Counted from the stretch's first letter, positions 35,376-48,000 are shown. The stretch: 64,000 nucleotides of DNA from Bos javanicus (GCF_032452875.1 NC_083885.1:63665925-63729924), one strand, 5' to 3'. The notes: a model not told the origin generated them from the sequence alone. Numbers and translations are program-made.

Positions 35376-35664
35376 GCCTCTGACCCTGGGGGAGAGATGA
35401 GCCGCAGGGTGGGAGGAGGCCCAGGCGGGTCGGCCTCTGCTCACAGGGCCCCCTCCCTCCTGGGGAGGATGCCCCGGCTCCCGGCTGCTCTCACCCCTGG
35501 CCCGAGGCGCATCCCACATGGCAGGGGTGGGTCCTCACCCTGCATGCCCGCAGGCTCTGTCCACTCGCATGGAGGACGTGAGCCTCATTGTTCATGCCCG
35601 CCATCTCTGGTGTGCGCAATGACCTCCATCTCTTCTCAGAAACAGAATGCTGTTAAAGTAACTG

Positions 35665-35670
35665 AATAAA
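35665..35670 (+). promoter_or_regulatory. Poly(A) signal AATAAA of LILRA gene 3
   Basis: AATAAA 290 bases after the stop, in the same context as 2463-2468. Confidence 0.6.
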
Positions 35671-35889
35671 TGGGTTAAATGGGGCCCCGTTTGGAACAGT
35701 TGGATCCTAAACTCTTCCCTGAGCCCCCTCTGGACCCTGCATGCCCCTCCTCCTTGTCCGAGGACACCCGCTGTAGTCTCTCCAGAAACACTGTCAGTGT
35801 GAAGGGACACCCTGGCGTTTGAAGTGACCGTCAGGGCTACACTGGTAAATGAGCTCAGGAATATATCGTTTTGTAAAGAGCCCCGATAT

Positions 35890-36164
35890 GGGGTTTCCCT
35901 GGTAGTGAAGAATCTGCCAGCCAATGCAAGAGACACGGGTTCAATCCGTGATCCTGAACACCCCACACGCCAGGGAGCAACTGAGTCCATGAGCTGCAGC
36001 GACAGAGGCCGGCACGTCCTGGAGCCCATGCACCGCCAGAGAGGCCAGTGCTGCAGATGCCCAGACACCAAAGCGAGGGAACAGCCCTGCTCACACAACC
36101 AGACACACCCCCGCAGCAACACAGACCCGGCACAGACAAAATCATCAGGCAATAAATGCTTAAA
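35890..36164 (+). mobile_element. tRNA-Glu-derived SINE (CHR-2-like)
   Basis: Paralog of 2688-2960, at the same distance behind the gene. Confidence 0.8.
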
Positions 36165-36902
36165 GAGCCCAGGTGTGTGAGCTGTGTGTCTCCTTTGAGG
36201 CAAACACACTCCGTGGCCAACCTCAAGGAGCCCGGGTGAATGCGCTGAAGGCCGGTGGGAAGGAAAGAGCAAGCAGACTTTCCCACAGGGCGAGTCTGCT
36301 GCGGCCAGCCCCCACCGATGGCCCCACGTGCCCAGATGTGTCTTCTCATTACAATCACATAGGATCATCTGCACCTCAGTTTTATGCCCAGGTTCCCTGA
36401 AATGAGATGCCCACCTCCTAGTTCATCCTTAAGAGATGGAAAGAGAAAACGATGGAGGAGACAAGGCTGACTCTGACGAATCCCAGCACATCGTGGGCAG
36501 GTGTACTCATCAGCCGGGTCAATCTGGAGAGTCGACAGCAACTCTCAGTTAAAGGGAAGAGACAGCGCTGGCCCACAGTTGTATAACCCAGAGGAAGATG
36601 CGTGCACGGCCACGTGTGTACAAGGAGAAAAAGGACACGTGGGTTGTTCACAGTAGGAAAAGTTACAGAAATCACTTTCACCAAAATGAATGGTTTGGTG
36701 TATATATATGCGAAAGAATTTTACACAAAAAAACGCACAAAGCTGGACTGCTACAGTAACACAGGTCAGTTTTCAAGCATGATGGTGAATAAGTGAAACA
36801 CGACTGTAGGAGTCCAGTGCATCACATCAAATTCAAAAGGCATTACGTGGGACTCAAATACATAAAATAAGAAATGAGACGGGAGGAACAAGAGCTGCTA
36901 CC
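36165..36902. other. LILRA gene 3 3' flank, no gene seen
   Basis: Collinear with 2961-3698. Nothing else recognised. Confidence 0.6.
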
Positions 36903-37080
36903 GGGTTTCCCTGGTGGCTTGGTGGATAAGAATCCAGCCGCCAACGCAGGGGACGCAGGTTCCATCCCTGCTTCGAGAAGATCCCGCAAATGCTGAGCCC
37001 GCGGGCCCAGAGCCCTGCCCTGCGACAAGACACGCCATCAAAGCGAGGAGCCGAGACACCGCAGCGAAGAGAAAAGCTTC
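36903..37080 (+). mobile_element. tRNA-Glu-derived SINE
   Basis: Paralog of 3699-3890, with a short deletion after the GGTTCCATCC box. Confidence 0.7.
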
Positions 37081-37112
37081 CTGAGCTCAGCTCAACGGGA
37101 GGAAAGCCCCTG

Positions 37113-37436
37113 GGCAGCGAGGAAGACCCAGCACTGTCCTTTGTCGCTCAGGCGTGTCCGACTCTGTGACCCCATAGACAGTAGTAGCCCACCAGCCTCT
37201 CTGGGCAGTGAGGAAGACCCAGCACCGTCTGTCCCTCAGTCGTGTCCGACTCTTTGGGACCACATGGACTGTAGCCCACCAGACTGCTGTGTCCGTGAGA
37301 TTCTCCAGGTGAAAATACTGGAGTGGGTTGCCAGGCCCTCCTCCAGGGGATCTTCCCCACCCAGGGATCGAACCCAGGTTTCCTGCATTGCAGGCACATT
37401 CTTTACCATCTGAGCCACCAGGGACATCCAGCACAG
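37113..37436 (-). mobile_element. Bov-tA SINE with partial tandem duplication
   Basis: Paralog of 3946-4146. Here the segment GGGCAGYGAGGAAGACCCAG plus the BovB-like SINE end occurs twice (37113-37203 and 37204-37290), a roughly 90-bp partial duplication that is absent from the left copy. Confidence 0.75.
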
Positions 37437-37514
37437 CCAAAATTAATATAATTTTTTAAAATTAATTATTTTAATTAATTTTAAAAAATTGATTATTTTA
37501 AATTGATAGCTCAG

Positions 37515-38425
37515 AGATACAAAAGTTTATAAGACAGTACTAAGAACCACTGTGTGTTGAGCCATCTGACAGCAAACCTGGAAGAGACACGCACGAGTCT
37601 CTAGAGACACACAGCCCGCCAGAACGGAGGCCAGAAGACGCAGACAGCCTGAACTGTAATAACACCAATGATAACACCATGCAAACCAGAGGCCAGAACT
37701 GGGTGGCTTCACGGAGGACTTCTACCAAACTGACAAAGAGGAACTTATGTGACCCTCTTCACACTCTCCCAGGAGACTGAAGAGGACGAAACACTCCCAA
37801 AGTCTTTCTATGAGCCACTGTCAGCCGGATAACTAAACAAAAGACACAACCAAAAAAGAAAAGTTACAGAACAGAGCGCTTTATGAACATACATGCAAAA
37901 TGTGCAACAAAACATTAGCTAACTGAATTCGACAACACACAAAAAGAATCACACGCCACGGTCAACTGGGATTCATACCAGGGTCACAAGGATAATTCAA
38001 CATGTGCAAATCGATCAGTGTAAGTCACCACATCAACAAGAGAAAAGACAAAACAACATGCTCATCTTAACAGGTTCAGAGAAAGCACTGATAAAATGCA
38101 ACATCCATTCATCATAAAAGGTCTCGCCAAAGTGAGTACAGAGGGAAGACATCTCAACGTAATAAAACCGATTTATGACAAGCACACAGTCAACACAGTC
38201 CTCAAAGGTAACAAGCGGAAAGCCTTTCTAGAACTCTGGGACAAGGTAAGGACGCCCACTCTCACCATTTGTGTTCAACACACCACTGGAAGTCCTAGTC
38301 ATAGCAATCAGGCAAGGAAAAAAAAGGATTCAACTTGGGGCAGGAAGGAGGCAAAACTGTTCCGTGTATGCAGATGACGTGATACTGCATTTACAAAACC
38401 CTGAAGACTGCACACACAAACTGCA
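37515..38425 (+). mobile_element. L1 ORF2 relic, uninterrupted (ERV empty site)
   Basis: Same L1 relic as 4190-4807 plus 11456-11745. At 38100-38115 the sequence AACATCCATTCATCATAAAA shows the ERV target before insertion. Confidence 0.85.
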
Positions 38426-38493
38426 GAACCGAGGGAGGGGGCACCTGGTCTGGGGAGTGGGCAGGAGTGTTGTCTGGGTCTGCAGTCTGTTCG

Positions 38494-38522
38494 TGTGTGT
38501 GTGTGTGTGTGTGTGTGTGTCT
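38494..38522. repeat. (GT)n microsatellite
   Basis: GT run next to the Bov-tA SINE, paralogous to 11819-11842. Confidence 0.85.
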
Positions 38523-38532
38523 GTGCGTGTGT

Positions 38533-38750
38533 GCCCGCGTGTGTGCTCAGTCATGTCCAACTCTTTGTGACTCCACAGACAGTAGCCCGCCAGGCTCGTC
38601 TGTCCATGGATTCTCCAGGTAAGAATACTGAGGTGGGCTTCCATGTCCTTCTCCAGGGGATCTTCCCCACCCAGGGATCGAACTCGAGTCTCTGCACCTC
38701 CTGCGCTGGCAGGCAGATTCTTTACCCCTGAGCCACCTGGGGAGCCCGAG
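38533..38750 (-). mobile_element. Bov-tA SINE
   Basis: Paralog of 11847-12055. Confidence 0.85.
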
Positions 38751-38844
38751 TGCAGCCTACCATCACTCCGTTTCTCTCATTCGAAAATGGCGCCAGATAC
38801 CTGCTTACTCGTCTCGGTTTTCCCTGTGTATGTGGACTATCAGG

Positions 38845-39065
38845 GCTTCCCAGGGGGCACTAGTGGTGAAGAGCCCACCTGCCAGTGCAGGAGACGTAAG
38901 AGACTTGGGTTCAATCCCCGGGTGGGGAAGATCCCCTGGAGGAGGGCATGGCCACCCCCTCCAGTATTCCTGCCTGGAGAATCCCGTGCTCAGAGGGGCG
39001 TGGCAGGCTACGGGCTGTGCGGTCTCAAAGAGTCGGACACAGCTGCAGTGACTGAGCACGCACAC
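38845..39065 (+). mobile_element. Bov-tA SINE
   Basis: Paralog of 12140-12366; opposite in orientation to the previous SINE. Confidence 0.85.
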
Positions 39066-39859
39066 TACTTAACTATCGTTTCTGTTTTCCATTTCTGGCC
39101 TCACTGTTACACATTTCAGAAATTTTAATCAGCGCTTTAAGAAGGTAGCAGATCGGGAAGTCCCAGCCCTCATCTCGCACAGAAACACTGATAAACTGGG
39201 ATTATTTGGGCCTAATGACCTTTAAGCAAACTGCAGAATCCAGCTAGTGAGCTGCAACACCTCGGATGAGCAGAAAAAGCAAGAAGAACCACTTCAAAAG
39301 GATAAACGGAGGAGGTTCTGTTTCCCTGTCTCCCCTCCCACAAGCTGCCGCAGCTCAGCACCAAAAGGACCCTCCTTGGGCCCAGGCCCTCTCCTCCCCA
39401 GGAGGACAGTGGGTGCAGCCGCGCCACGTCCCCAGGCTCCAGGCTGCTGCCTCAGAAACCGCCTCGCTGCTCAGCTCACGAGAGCACCAGGCAGCAGACA
39501 CACGTGGGGCCACAAAGCAGGAAGAGAAGGGACGGGGCTCTGTGCGGCCAGCTCGGCCTTGGGGCTTAGAGGAGCAAGGAGTCCTCAGACTTGTCCCTCA
39601 GGGCAGGGGCACGACAGGGCGGGGGCACCGCATCGTGTGTGTCTGGGGATCTGAGCCCTGCGCGGAGCAGGAGCTGACATCCTCCCTGAAGCATCTCCAG
39701 GGCCTGGTGACCCGTCCATGGTGAGGACCCCTGGGGACCTGCTGATGGGCGGGCAGAGGAGGAAGCAGACCCCAAGGTGAGGCTCTCGGAGGGAAGGACA
39801 CGCCCTGCTTGCCCACACCTCAAAGAGGTGTCTCGGGAACACACTGGGACTGTCACAGG
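39066..39859. other. Upstream flank of LILRB gene 4
   Basis: Collinearity with the left copy (12366-12590) ends at about 39289, the same base at which the inverted ERV arm begins on the left. 39290-39640 is GC-rich and has no counterpart in the window. From about 39640 it matches 19310 onward, so gene 4 lacks the 2.8-kb upstream block of genes 2 and 3. Confidence 0.6.
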
Positions 39860-40031
39860 GACGACGCCAGGCTTTCAAGAAGAGGCTGTTCCCCTTCCTG
39901 CGGGGACGCTGATGTGACAGCCACGTGACAGGAAGCCTGAGCCTCTGACAGGACACACCCTGTGGTCTGTCTGTCCGGAGGACACCCAGGTCTCCTCCAT
40001 CCTCACAGCCTGGACCGTAGGAGGAGACACC
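39860..40031 (+). promoter_or_regulatory. Conserved 5' flank / probable promoter of LILRB gene 4
   Basis: Homologous to 19530-19706; E-box CACGTG at 39922-39927 followed by ACAGGAAGC. Inferred promoter or 5' UTR. Confidence 0.45.
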
Positions 40032-43000
40032 ATGGCCCCCGTGCTTCCCGCCCTGCTCTGCCTCGGTGAGATGAGGAGGGTCAGGAGGAGCCCTGGTCTG
40101 GAGGGACCCCCCGGCCAGCTTGCTCCGTCAGGGGACCCCAGGGCCTGGGAGACTCCCGGGGTGGAGAGGCAATGCTCAGAGCTGAGGGCACACCTCTCAC
40201 AGGGCGCTCTCTTCCAGGGCTGAGTGTGGGCCTGAGGACCCAGGTGCAGGCCGGTGAGTCTGTCCCAGGGCCCAGCTCCGTCCTCTCGTGGGGACAGGGG
40301 TCACCCCCAGGCTGCGGGGAGGGAGAGGGCAGTTCGGGGCTCACGGATGGGGAGTCTGGGAGGTCTGGGCTGAGAGCCGGGGCCTGGGGGGACGCCTGGT
40401 GAGCCCGCCTCTGATTTCCTTCCAGGGACCCTCCCCAAACCCACCATCTGGGCTGAGCCAGGCTCTGTGGTCCCCAGGGGTAGCTCCGTGACCATCTGGT
40501 GTCAGGGGTCCCCGGGGGCCCAGGAGTTCCATCTGGATAAAGAGGGAAACCCAGATCTCTGGGACAGACAGAAACCCCTGGAGCCCGGGGACAAGGCCAG
40601 GTTCTCCATCCACTACATGGCGCAGGTCTACACAGGGAGCTATCGGTGCTACTACGGAACCCGCACTGGCTGGTCAGAGCGCAGTGAACCCCTGGAGCTG
40701 GTGGTGACAGGTGAGGGACTCTAGGGAGCCTCGGGCTCTGCCCTCGGGAGGGGGTCTGCTCTCAGGGGCTGTCCCTCTCACAGCCCAGCCCTGGGGGGAG
40801 GGCGGGAGCCCCACGGAACCAGCTGCCTCCTTCTCTCCTAGGATCCTACGGCAAACCCAGACTCTCAGCCCTGCCGAGCCCTGTGGTGACCTCGGGAGGG
40901 AACGTGACCCTCCAGTGTGCCTCCAGTCAGGGATTTAACAGATTCCTTCTGATCAAGGAAGGAGAAGACAAGTCCTCTCCGGCCCTGGATGGACAGCGAA
41001 TGCTCGACGGGCAGAACCACGCCCTGTTCCCCGTGGGCCCCGTGACCCCCGGGCACAGGTGGACGTTCAGATGCTACAGCTTTTACAGGCACACCCCCCG
41101 GGTGTGGTCAGCCCCCAGCGACCCCCTGGAGCTCCTGGTCTCAGGTGAGGAATCCCGTCCTGACCCCATACATTTGTGCAGACAAGACAACGTACTGGGG
41201 TCTCTGCTCCCAGGGGAGCCCCTGTGAGAGGGTGGGGAGAGGAGCGTGGGGCTCACAGGACAGACACACAGACTGAGACACGGCAAGGCCTGGGGCCGGG
41301 CCGGGAGAGGGGGTCCACAGGGGAAGCGGTCCCTACAACCCAGGGCGTGTCTCTCCCCAGGGCTGTCTGGGAAGCCCTCCCTCCTGACCCCGCAGGGCCC
41401 TGTCATCACCTCTGGACAGAACCTGACCCTCCAGTGTCGCTCTGACGTCGGCTACACCAGATTCGCTCTGTCCAAGGAGGGGGGACAGGACCTCCCCCAG
41501 CGCCCTGCCCAGAGACCCCAGGGGGGGCTCGCTCAGGCCGACTTCCCCCTGGGCCCCGTGGGCACCGTCCACAGGGGCCGGTACAGATGCTACGGTGGAC
41601 ACGGCCTCTCCTCCGAGTGGTCGGCGCCCAGTGAGCCCTTGGAGCTGCTGGTGGCAGGAGAGGAGCCAGCGGGTCAGTCGGGGACCAGACTCTGCACAGG
41701 CCCCACTGGGGAGCCCCAGGGATGATGCTGGGACCAGGGGGCGGGGTCCCAAGGAGGGGACAGAGAGACGGGGTCTGGGAAGGGAGAGACTCTGAGAAAC
41801 AGAGACAGCGCTGAGGGGCCAGAGAGGCCCGCGGAGTCTCGCTCAGAACCAGGCCTGGCGCCCGCACCCCCTTCCTCTCTGCAGGACGGCTCAGAGACAG
41901 ACCCTCCCTCTCGGTGCGGCCGGGCCCCTCGGTGGCCCCGGGGGAGAATGTGACCCTGCTGTGTCAGTCAGGAGAGAGGACGGACACCTTCCTTCTGTCC
42001 AAGGAGGGAGCAGCCCATCGCCCCCTGCGTCTGCGCTCCCAGGACCAAGCCGGGCGGTACCAGGCCGAGTTCTCCTTGAGCCCTGTGACCTCAGCCCACG
42101 GGGGCACCTACAGGTGCTACGGCTCACTCAGCACAGACCCCTACCTGCTGTCACAGCCCAGCGAGCCCCTGATGCTCGTGGTCTCAGGTGAGGCAAGGTC
42201 TGTCCGTCTCACTCAGCAGCTCGGGGCTCTGCCCTGGGAGTGCAGGGCAGTGGTGGAGGAGGGGGTGCTAAGGGAGGGGCCCCTTGCTTGAGGGGCCTCG
42301 GAGCCCACGCCCCGCCCTTTTCTCCCGCACTGGGAACCGGGAGGGGCAGGTGGGCAGTGGGAGGGTCTCGGGGAGGCCACAGCGCCGTGCAGGCAAAGGG
42401 GAGTGAGGTGGGGACCCTGCATCAGCCCGCGCACACCTTCCTGGGCTCATTCCCAGGACCCATGGGCCCAAACCCCACCCTCGGGCCCCAATCCAAACAC
42501 TGGGGAGTCATGGGGCTCTGTGCTCAGGGGGAACAGCCCGCCCCAGGGCAGTGTGGGAGCCGGAAGATCTAATACTCCTCAATAGTCAAGGACTCGCGGG
42601 GGGTGGAGCAGAGATGCTGAGGGGGCAACAGGAAACACAGGCTTCGGGGCTCTGAGCTGCTGAGTGAAGGGCCGGGGGTCGTGGCCCCCAGCCTGGGGGG
42701 AGCAGGGCTGCGGAGGGGGGAAACAGCCCCTTGCTGACCCCAGGGGGCTCCAGGCATCAGTTCTATCAGCTCCATCCCTCAGTGGAGTCAGGAACTGCAT
42801 AGAGGGGAGCAGGCTCTTGAGGAGGTGGTGGCAGTTCTGGGGGCAGGCTGAATATGCCCCCAGTTCAAGCACCTCTGGAGACTCTGATTTGGACTCCCTC
42901 ACCGTCACCGCACCCGCGTGCAGGCCTCAGTTTCTTCGAGTGTAAAAGGAGAGACCTGTGGCCAAGATCTTAGGTTTCCTCAGTTCTGAGTTGGGTGTGA

Positions 43001-43887
43001 CCCCGCATCCAGCGAGGAGCACGGGGAGCCCCCGAGGAGGTGACTGTGGGGATCTGTGCCCTCCACTGCAGCGTGCGGGGAGGGAGAGGAGGATCCAGAG
43101 GCCCCTCCATGCAGCCCACCCCTCCCCTGCCCCCTCTGAGGTGGGGGAGGGGAGGGAACAAGGGAGGACCCTCAGCTCCAGCTAAGACCCTGCAGGTGAG
43201 GGGCCCCCAGAGCAGAAAGCTGGTGTCCTCCTGGGGGCCAGCTCAGGAGGAGCTCAGGGCACCCACAGTCCTAGTTCCAGTCTCGGCTCTGCCCACTACA
43301 GGCTGGGTCACCAGGGCCCCTGAGTGATCTCCCTCTCTGTGCCTCAGGCTCCTCGTCTGCAAATGGGTCGGGTGGGCTGGAGATGGACGCACAGATCCCA
43401 GCACAAGTCCTCACACAGCAGGTGCCCAGTTAAACGGCACCCCTGGCTCACTCAGGCGTCTCTGGTGCCCCAGGCCTCACGTGGTACCTGAGTGTCCTCA
43501 TCGGGGTCTCGGTGATCTTCGTCCTGCTGCTCCTCGTCCTCCTCTTCTTCTTCCTCCACCACCGGGGTCAGGACAGATGCAGGAAGTCGCGTGAGTAGGG
43601 AACGGGGTGACTCGGACCCCTGGAGGCCTTAGGGCATCAGACAGAGGGAAACCAAGGACATGGGAACAGTCAGTTTAAAAAATGTTTTCCCACCATATGG
43701 AGGTTCCTTAAAAAGTAAAAGCAGAATTATCATATGATCCAGCAAATCCACTGCTGGGTATATGTTTCAATAAACTGAAAACTAATTTGAAAAGATACAA
43801 ACATTCCAATATCCATATAGGCAATTTACAATAGCCAAGATATGTCAGCAACCCAACTGTCCAGCAAGAAATGAAGAGAGAAAATGT

Positions 43888-43923
<36 letters not shown>

Positions 43924-46106
43924 CCCACATATACATACAATGGAATATTACTCAGCCATAAAAAAGAAGGAAACTCTGCCATTTGCAACAGCACACATGA
44001 ACCTAGAGAGTATTACGCTTGCTGAAATAACTCGGAGGAACATAAACGCTTCATGATAGCATTGGTACATACCGAATCTGGAAAATAATACAAAAGAATG
44101 TATATGAAAAACAGAAACAGAGTCCTTGATATAGAAAAATAACTAATGGTTACCGGGGGATCGGGCAGATGAGGGGTGTGAACTAAGAGACACAGACTAC
44201 TATGTATGAAATAAACAAGAAGGATACACTGGATAGCACAGGGAATGTAGCAATTATTTCATAAAACTTTAAATGGAGTATAACCTATAAAAACATTGAT
44301 TCATATGTTGTATGCCTGAAACTAATATATTACAAACCAACGATATTTCATTAAAAAATTTTTCCAGAATCTCAAATCTGAAAATCTAGTGGAAAAAAAC
44401 ACCCACTGTCAGCCCACATGCGCTCATTTAAGCCATTCCCCTCCTTCTCAGTGTCACGAACTGACACACACACCACGAGCCCAGGCTGCCTTCTCTCCTT
44501 CTGAATCCCACGTGGAGGGCAGGGGCACCACGTCCCCGGGGCCGAGCCTCTGTCCCGGGATCCAGCCCAGGCTGAGGCTGATTTCCGACCTTCCACAGGG
44601 GCCGCAGACCCAGGGCCCGAGGACAGGGGCCCGCAGAGCAGGTAACTCCTGCCCCAACACCCCGAGATCCCTGCCCACAGCACCCCACCTTCTCCCCGTG
44701 ACACAGTGTCTCCTCCTCAGCTCCAGCCCAGGTGCAGACACCCAGGACCAGGCCATCTGTGAGCAGGAGAGGCGGCAGCCCGTGGCGGGGCACAGAGACT
44801 TCTGGAGGCAGTGGGGGGGGGACGCTGAGAAGGGTGGGGGACCGGGGCTGGGGACTGAAACCCCACACAGCACTCTCCCAGGTGCAGGGTGGTGGGGGCA
44901 CAGAGACCTCTGGAGGCCGTGGGGGGGATGCTCAGAAGGGTGGGGGACTACACAGCATCCCCCGGGATGCAAGGCGGGGGCTCCAGCCCTGAGGCTCTCC
45001 GAACCCCGCCCAGCAGTGCCCTCTGCTCTGCTGCAGATGCTGCCGTGAGCGACGCACACTCTGAGGTGGGGCTGCAGCTGGACCATCGGGTGAGACCCTT
45101 GCTCCCATCTGGCCACCACAGACCTCCTTTTGCCAAACTCAGCTCACACCCCAGCTGCAGCCGCGCCCACCCCACCCGTCCTTCCCGGCTGCCTGGGTCC
45201 TGCTGTGACCCCACCCTCCCCTTGCCCTGTGACCTCATGGCCCGTCCTTCAGGGTGCTATGTCCTCTGGCTGACCTTCTGGTGTAGGGGTGCAGCCCCAG
45301 GTTTCATGAGGACGCGTGCATCAGTGGATGGCCCACATGGCCCAGGCCCCCCTCTGTCACCCCCCAGCAAAGGGCGCGGGAGAGCGGGCGCCACCCCCCA
45401 GGCCCTGCAGGTACGGCAGGCGCTCAGCTCGTGGTGAGAAGGGCCCCACGCCAACAAGCTGGCGGAGTCCCAGAATGCAAGGTGCTGACAAGGAAAGTAA
45501 ATCAAGAGACAGGACTGGGCGCTCGAGGCAGGCAGACTCGGGAGGAAGGTCCTGAGGCAGGAGGGACGCACTTTAGCAGGAAGACGGCTGTGTGCCAGGC
45601 CAGATGAGCAAGAGGTCCGGGCTCAGACAGAAACCAGGGCCGCACAAAGCACTCCGAGGCTCCTGGGCGTCAGGAGGCCCCTGGAGTTTCCATCAGGAGA
45701 AAGAGCTGACCTGACCCGAGGGCGGCGGACCCAGGAGGCGCCTGTCCTGCCTCACTGCCTCCCTCCAGCACAACAGGCGGGAGGCAGGCCCCCAGGAGGG
45801 GATGGGCGCCCTGTGAGCCCCCGAGATCACGAAGGCGGGAGGCACCCCCCTGTCCTCCCGGTCGGGGGGATTCCGGGAAGGATGGACAGATGCACAGCAG
45901 ATGGGTCCCTCCTCTCCAGGCCCCCAGGCGCCCCATCTCACACACCTTCCCCCCCGCAGGCTGCCACATCTGAAGCCCCCCAGGACGTGACCTACGCCCA
46001 GCTGAACCACTCAACCATCAAAAGGGCGACGGCTACACCCCCGGCTCCCCCGTCAGGGGAACCCCCAGCAGAGCCCAGTGAGTACGCTGCTCTCGCCGTT
46101 CGCTAG
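40032..46106 (+). CDS. LILRB-type inhibitory leukocyte Ig-like receptor (gene 4)
   Basis: Complete inhibitory LILR, predicted 567 residues, with the same exon plan as gene 2. Exons: signal 40032-40065 and 40218-40253; D1 40426-40710; D2 40842-41144; D3 41361-41672; D4 41885-42187; transmembrane 43474-43590; cytoplasmic 44566-44641, 44721-44758, 45037-45089, 45960-46106 (stop TAG). The sum is 1704 bp. The four Ig cysteine pairs are intact; extra NVT sequons lie in D2 and D4. The membrane segment (LTWYLSVLIGVSVIF and on) is neutral. Tail motifs: IYAAV with Tyr made across the 44758/45037 junction, VTYAQL and SEYAAL (ITIM fits). The D3 donor is GA at 41658, as in gene 2; the in-frame GTCAGT at 41673 is the likely replacement but weaker than the GTAAGT of gene 2. 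Ligands are unknown; in human, LILRBs bind MHC class I and other ligands. Confidence 0.9.
43690..44375 (+). mobile_element. L1 3'-end relic in LILRB gene 4 intron
   Basis: Paralog of 23350-24050, with a longer (GT)n run at 43888-43918. Confidence 0.8.
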
Positions 46107-46291
46107 CCCAGGAAGGACCCGACCCCAGGCTCCCGGGACAGATCTCAGACCCCAGGAGGCACGTGAGCTGCCAGCAGTGGACACCACCTAACCACCAGCA
46201 GCCAGTACCTGGGCTCCTAACAGACCACCAGGAGCCCCGGGGACCCTTTCGGGTCAACTGGTTCTACACTCAGAAACAGCATCCTGGACCC

Positions 46292-46550
46292 CTGGTGGCC
46301 CAGCGGTTAAGAGTCTGCCAGCCAATGCAGGGGACATGGGTCTGATCCACTTGCTGCCGGACAGCTGAGCCTAGGGGCGCTGCAGCTGCCGAAGCCCTGG
46401 TGCCCAGAGCTTCCTCTGAAGCTCTGGTGTTCCTCGAGGGAAGCCCGAGTGTGAGCAGTCCGTGCACAGCCAGGCAGCAGCCTCCACTCACTGCAATCAG
46501 AGAGAGCCCACACGAAGCAGGGAAGACCCGGCACAGCCACAAATAAACAG
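46292..46550 (+). mobile_element. tRNA-derived SINE after LILRB gene 4
   Basis: Paralog of 25987-26250. Its tail holds the AATAAA at 46542-46547. Confidence 0.7.
46542..46547 (+). promoter_or_regulatory. Candidate poly(A) signal of LILRB gene 4, SINE-borne
   Basis: First AATAAA after the stop at 46106, in the SINE tail as for gene 2. Confidence 0.4.
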
Positions 46551-47496
46551 ATTACTAAAAACTGAAAGGCATGTTTCAGTTTCCTTAAAAAAGATGATTA
46601 ATATCCTCATATTTTATAAAGAAGGCAACAGACTCTCAATTATCAGTGATTTTGAAAAAGATCAGCACATTACTCCAAATGAAGGGAGGAACAGGGAAAC
46701 AACAATGACAAGGGTAGCTACCACTGAGGACAAACAAGGAGAGGAAAATCAGAAAAGCCAGAAAGCTTCATCCCTGAGGGCGTGGATCACACTCACACAT
46801 GCTAGGCACGAGGACCAAGTCAGAAAGAGAGAAGGTGTTGCTTTACCGCCATCAGGACACGACGGCAGGTCCTTCAGACTTTAGAATGGTAAAAGCTTCA
46901 TCGAAGGACAGTTTTATGCTATTGTAGTAGAAAATGTAGATGACACAGACCAAAAGCCTCAAAAACTCAAAAATAAAATTTATCAAAATTATGGACATAA
47001 GGATAAACAGAAAATCTGAACTGTCCTATATGTTAAAGTGAACTCTGAGTCCAGAGAGTTTCACAGGTGAATGCATCTGAACACGTGGGCACTCATGAAA
47101 CACACACACACTCGTACACACACCTACTGGGCTTACAGCAGCTTACACAGAGAGGGGAGAAGGAAGGAAGCGCACACTCCACAAAACATTTCACTGCGCC
47201 AGAAAAACCTGAGACCAAACGGTGACAGAGAAACCACCAAATGGGAAAATCTCAGGAAGCTATTTTTCCCTGGTTTCTGTTTTCCTAAACAAACATTCAC
47301 AAAGAGGATTCATCAGTAAATAAAATGGACCACATATCATGCACGTGCACGTATTTTTTTCAGGAATATGTGGTTGGTTTCATCTGCAGAAATCAATCAA
47401 TACAATTCTAATGTTAAAAGGAGAAATTTTAAAACATCATGATAACAGATGAAAAGTTTTTGATAAAATACACCACCAATTTATAATGAAAAAGTC
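46551..47496. other. LILRB gene 4 3' flank, no gene seen
   Basis: Collinear with 26251-27180; no gene recognised. Confidence 0.6.
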
Positions 47497-47603
47497 AGGG
47501 TTCGGGATGGGGAACACATGTATACCTGTGGCGGATTCATTTTGATATTTGGCAAAACTAATACAATTATGTAAAGTTTAAAAATAAAATAAAATTAGAA
47601 AAA
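47497..47603 (+). mobile_element. 5'-truncated L1 tail insertion
   Basis: About 107 bp of bovid L1 3' end (GGGGAACACATGTATACCTG, GGCAAAACTAATACAATTAT) ending in A-rich sequence. The flank AAAAAGTC occurs on both sides; the paralog at 27171-27180 has it once, without the insertion. Confidence 0.8.
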
Positions 47604-47679
47604 AAAAAGTCGTAAGTAGAAGGGAATTTCCTATCATTTATCAAAGCATCTTTTAAAACCTGCACTAGAAATCTATTTT

Positions 47680-48000
47680 TTATGTTTGTTTATTCATTGT
47701 TGGCTGTGCGGGGTCTTGGTTGCTGCGTGGGCTTTTCTCCAGTTGTAGTGAGCGGGGGGACTCTCTACTTGCGGTGCCCGGCTTCTCACTGCGGGGACCT
47801 CTCTGGCTGCACAAAGCAGGCTCCAGGGTGCCCAGCTTCAGCAGTTGTGGCACATGGGTAAGCGGCTCCCAGGCCCTACAGCACAGGTTCAGCGGTGCTG
47901 GCAGATGGCACATGTGGCATATCCACAGGTCAGGGACCCAACCCAGGTCTCCTGCACTGGCAGGCAGATTCTTCACCACTGAGCCACCAGGGAAGCCCAG
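47680..48000 (-). mobile_element. tRNA-derived SINE
   Basis: On the minus strand it begins GGGCTTCCCTGGTGGCTCAG and GGTTGGGTCCC, then a SINE body ending in A-rich sequence. The left copy of this element (27241) is truncated by BovB. Confidence 0.75.

Noticed and set aside
35592..36374. 260-codon minus-strand frame behind gene 3
   Set aside because: It runs antisense through the 3' UTR and a SINE; the paralog at 2390-3103 differs in frame. Shadow frame.
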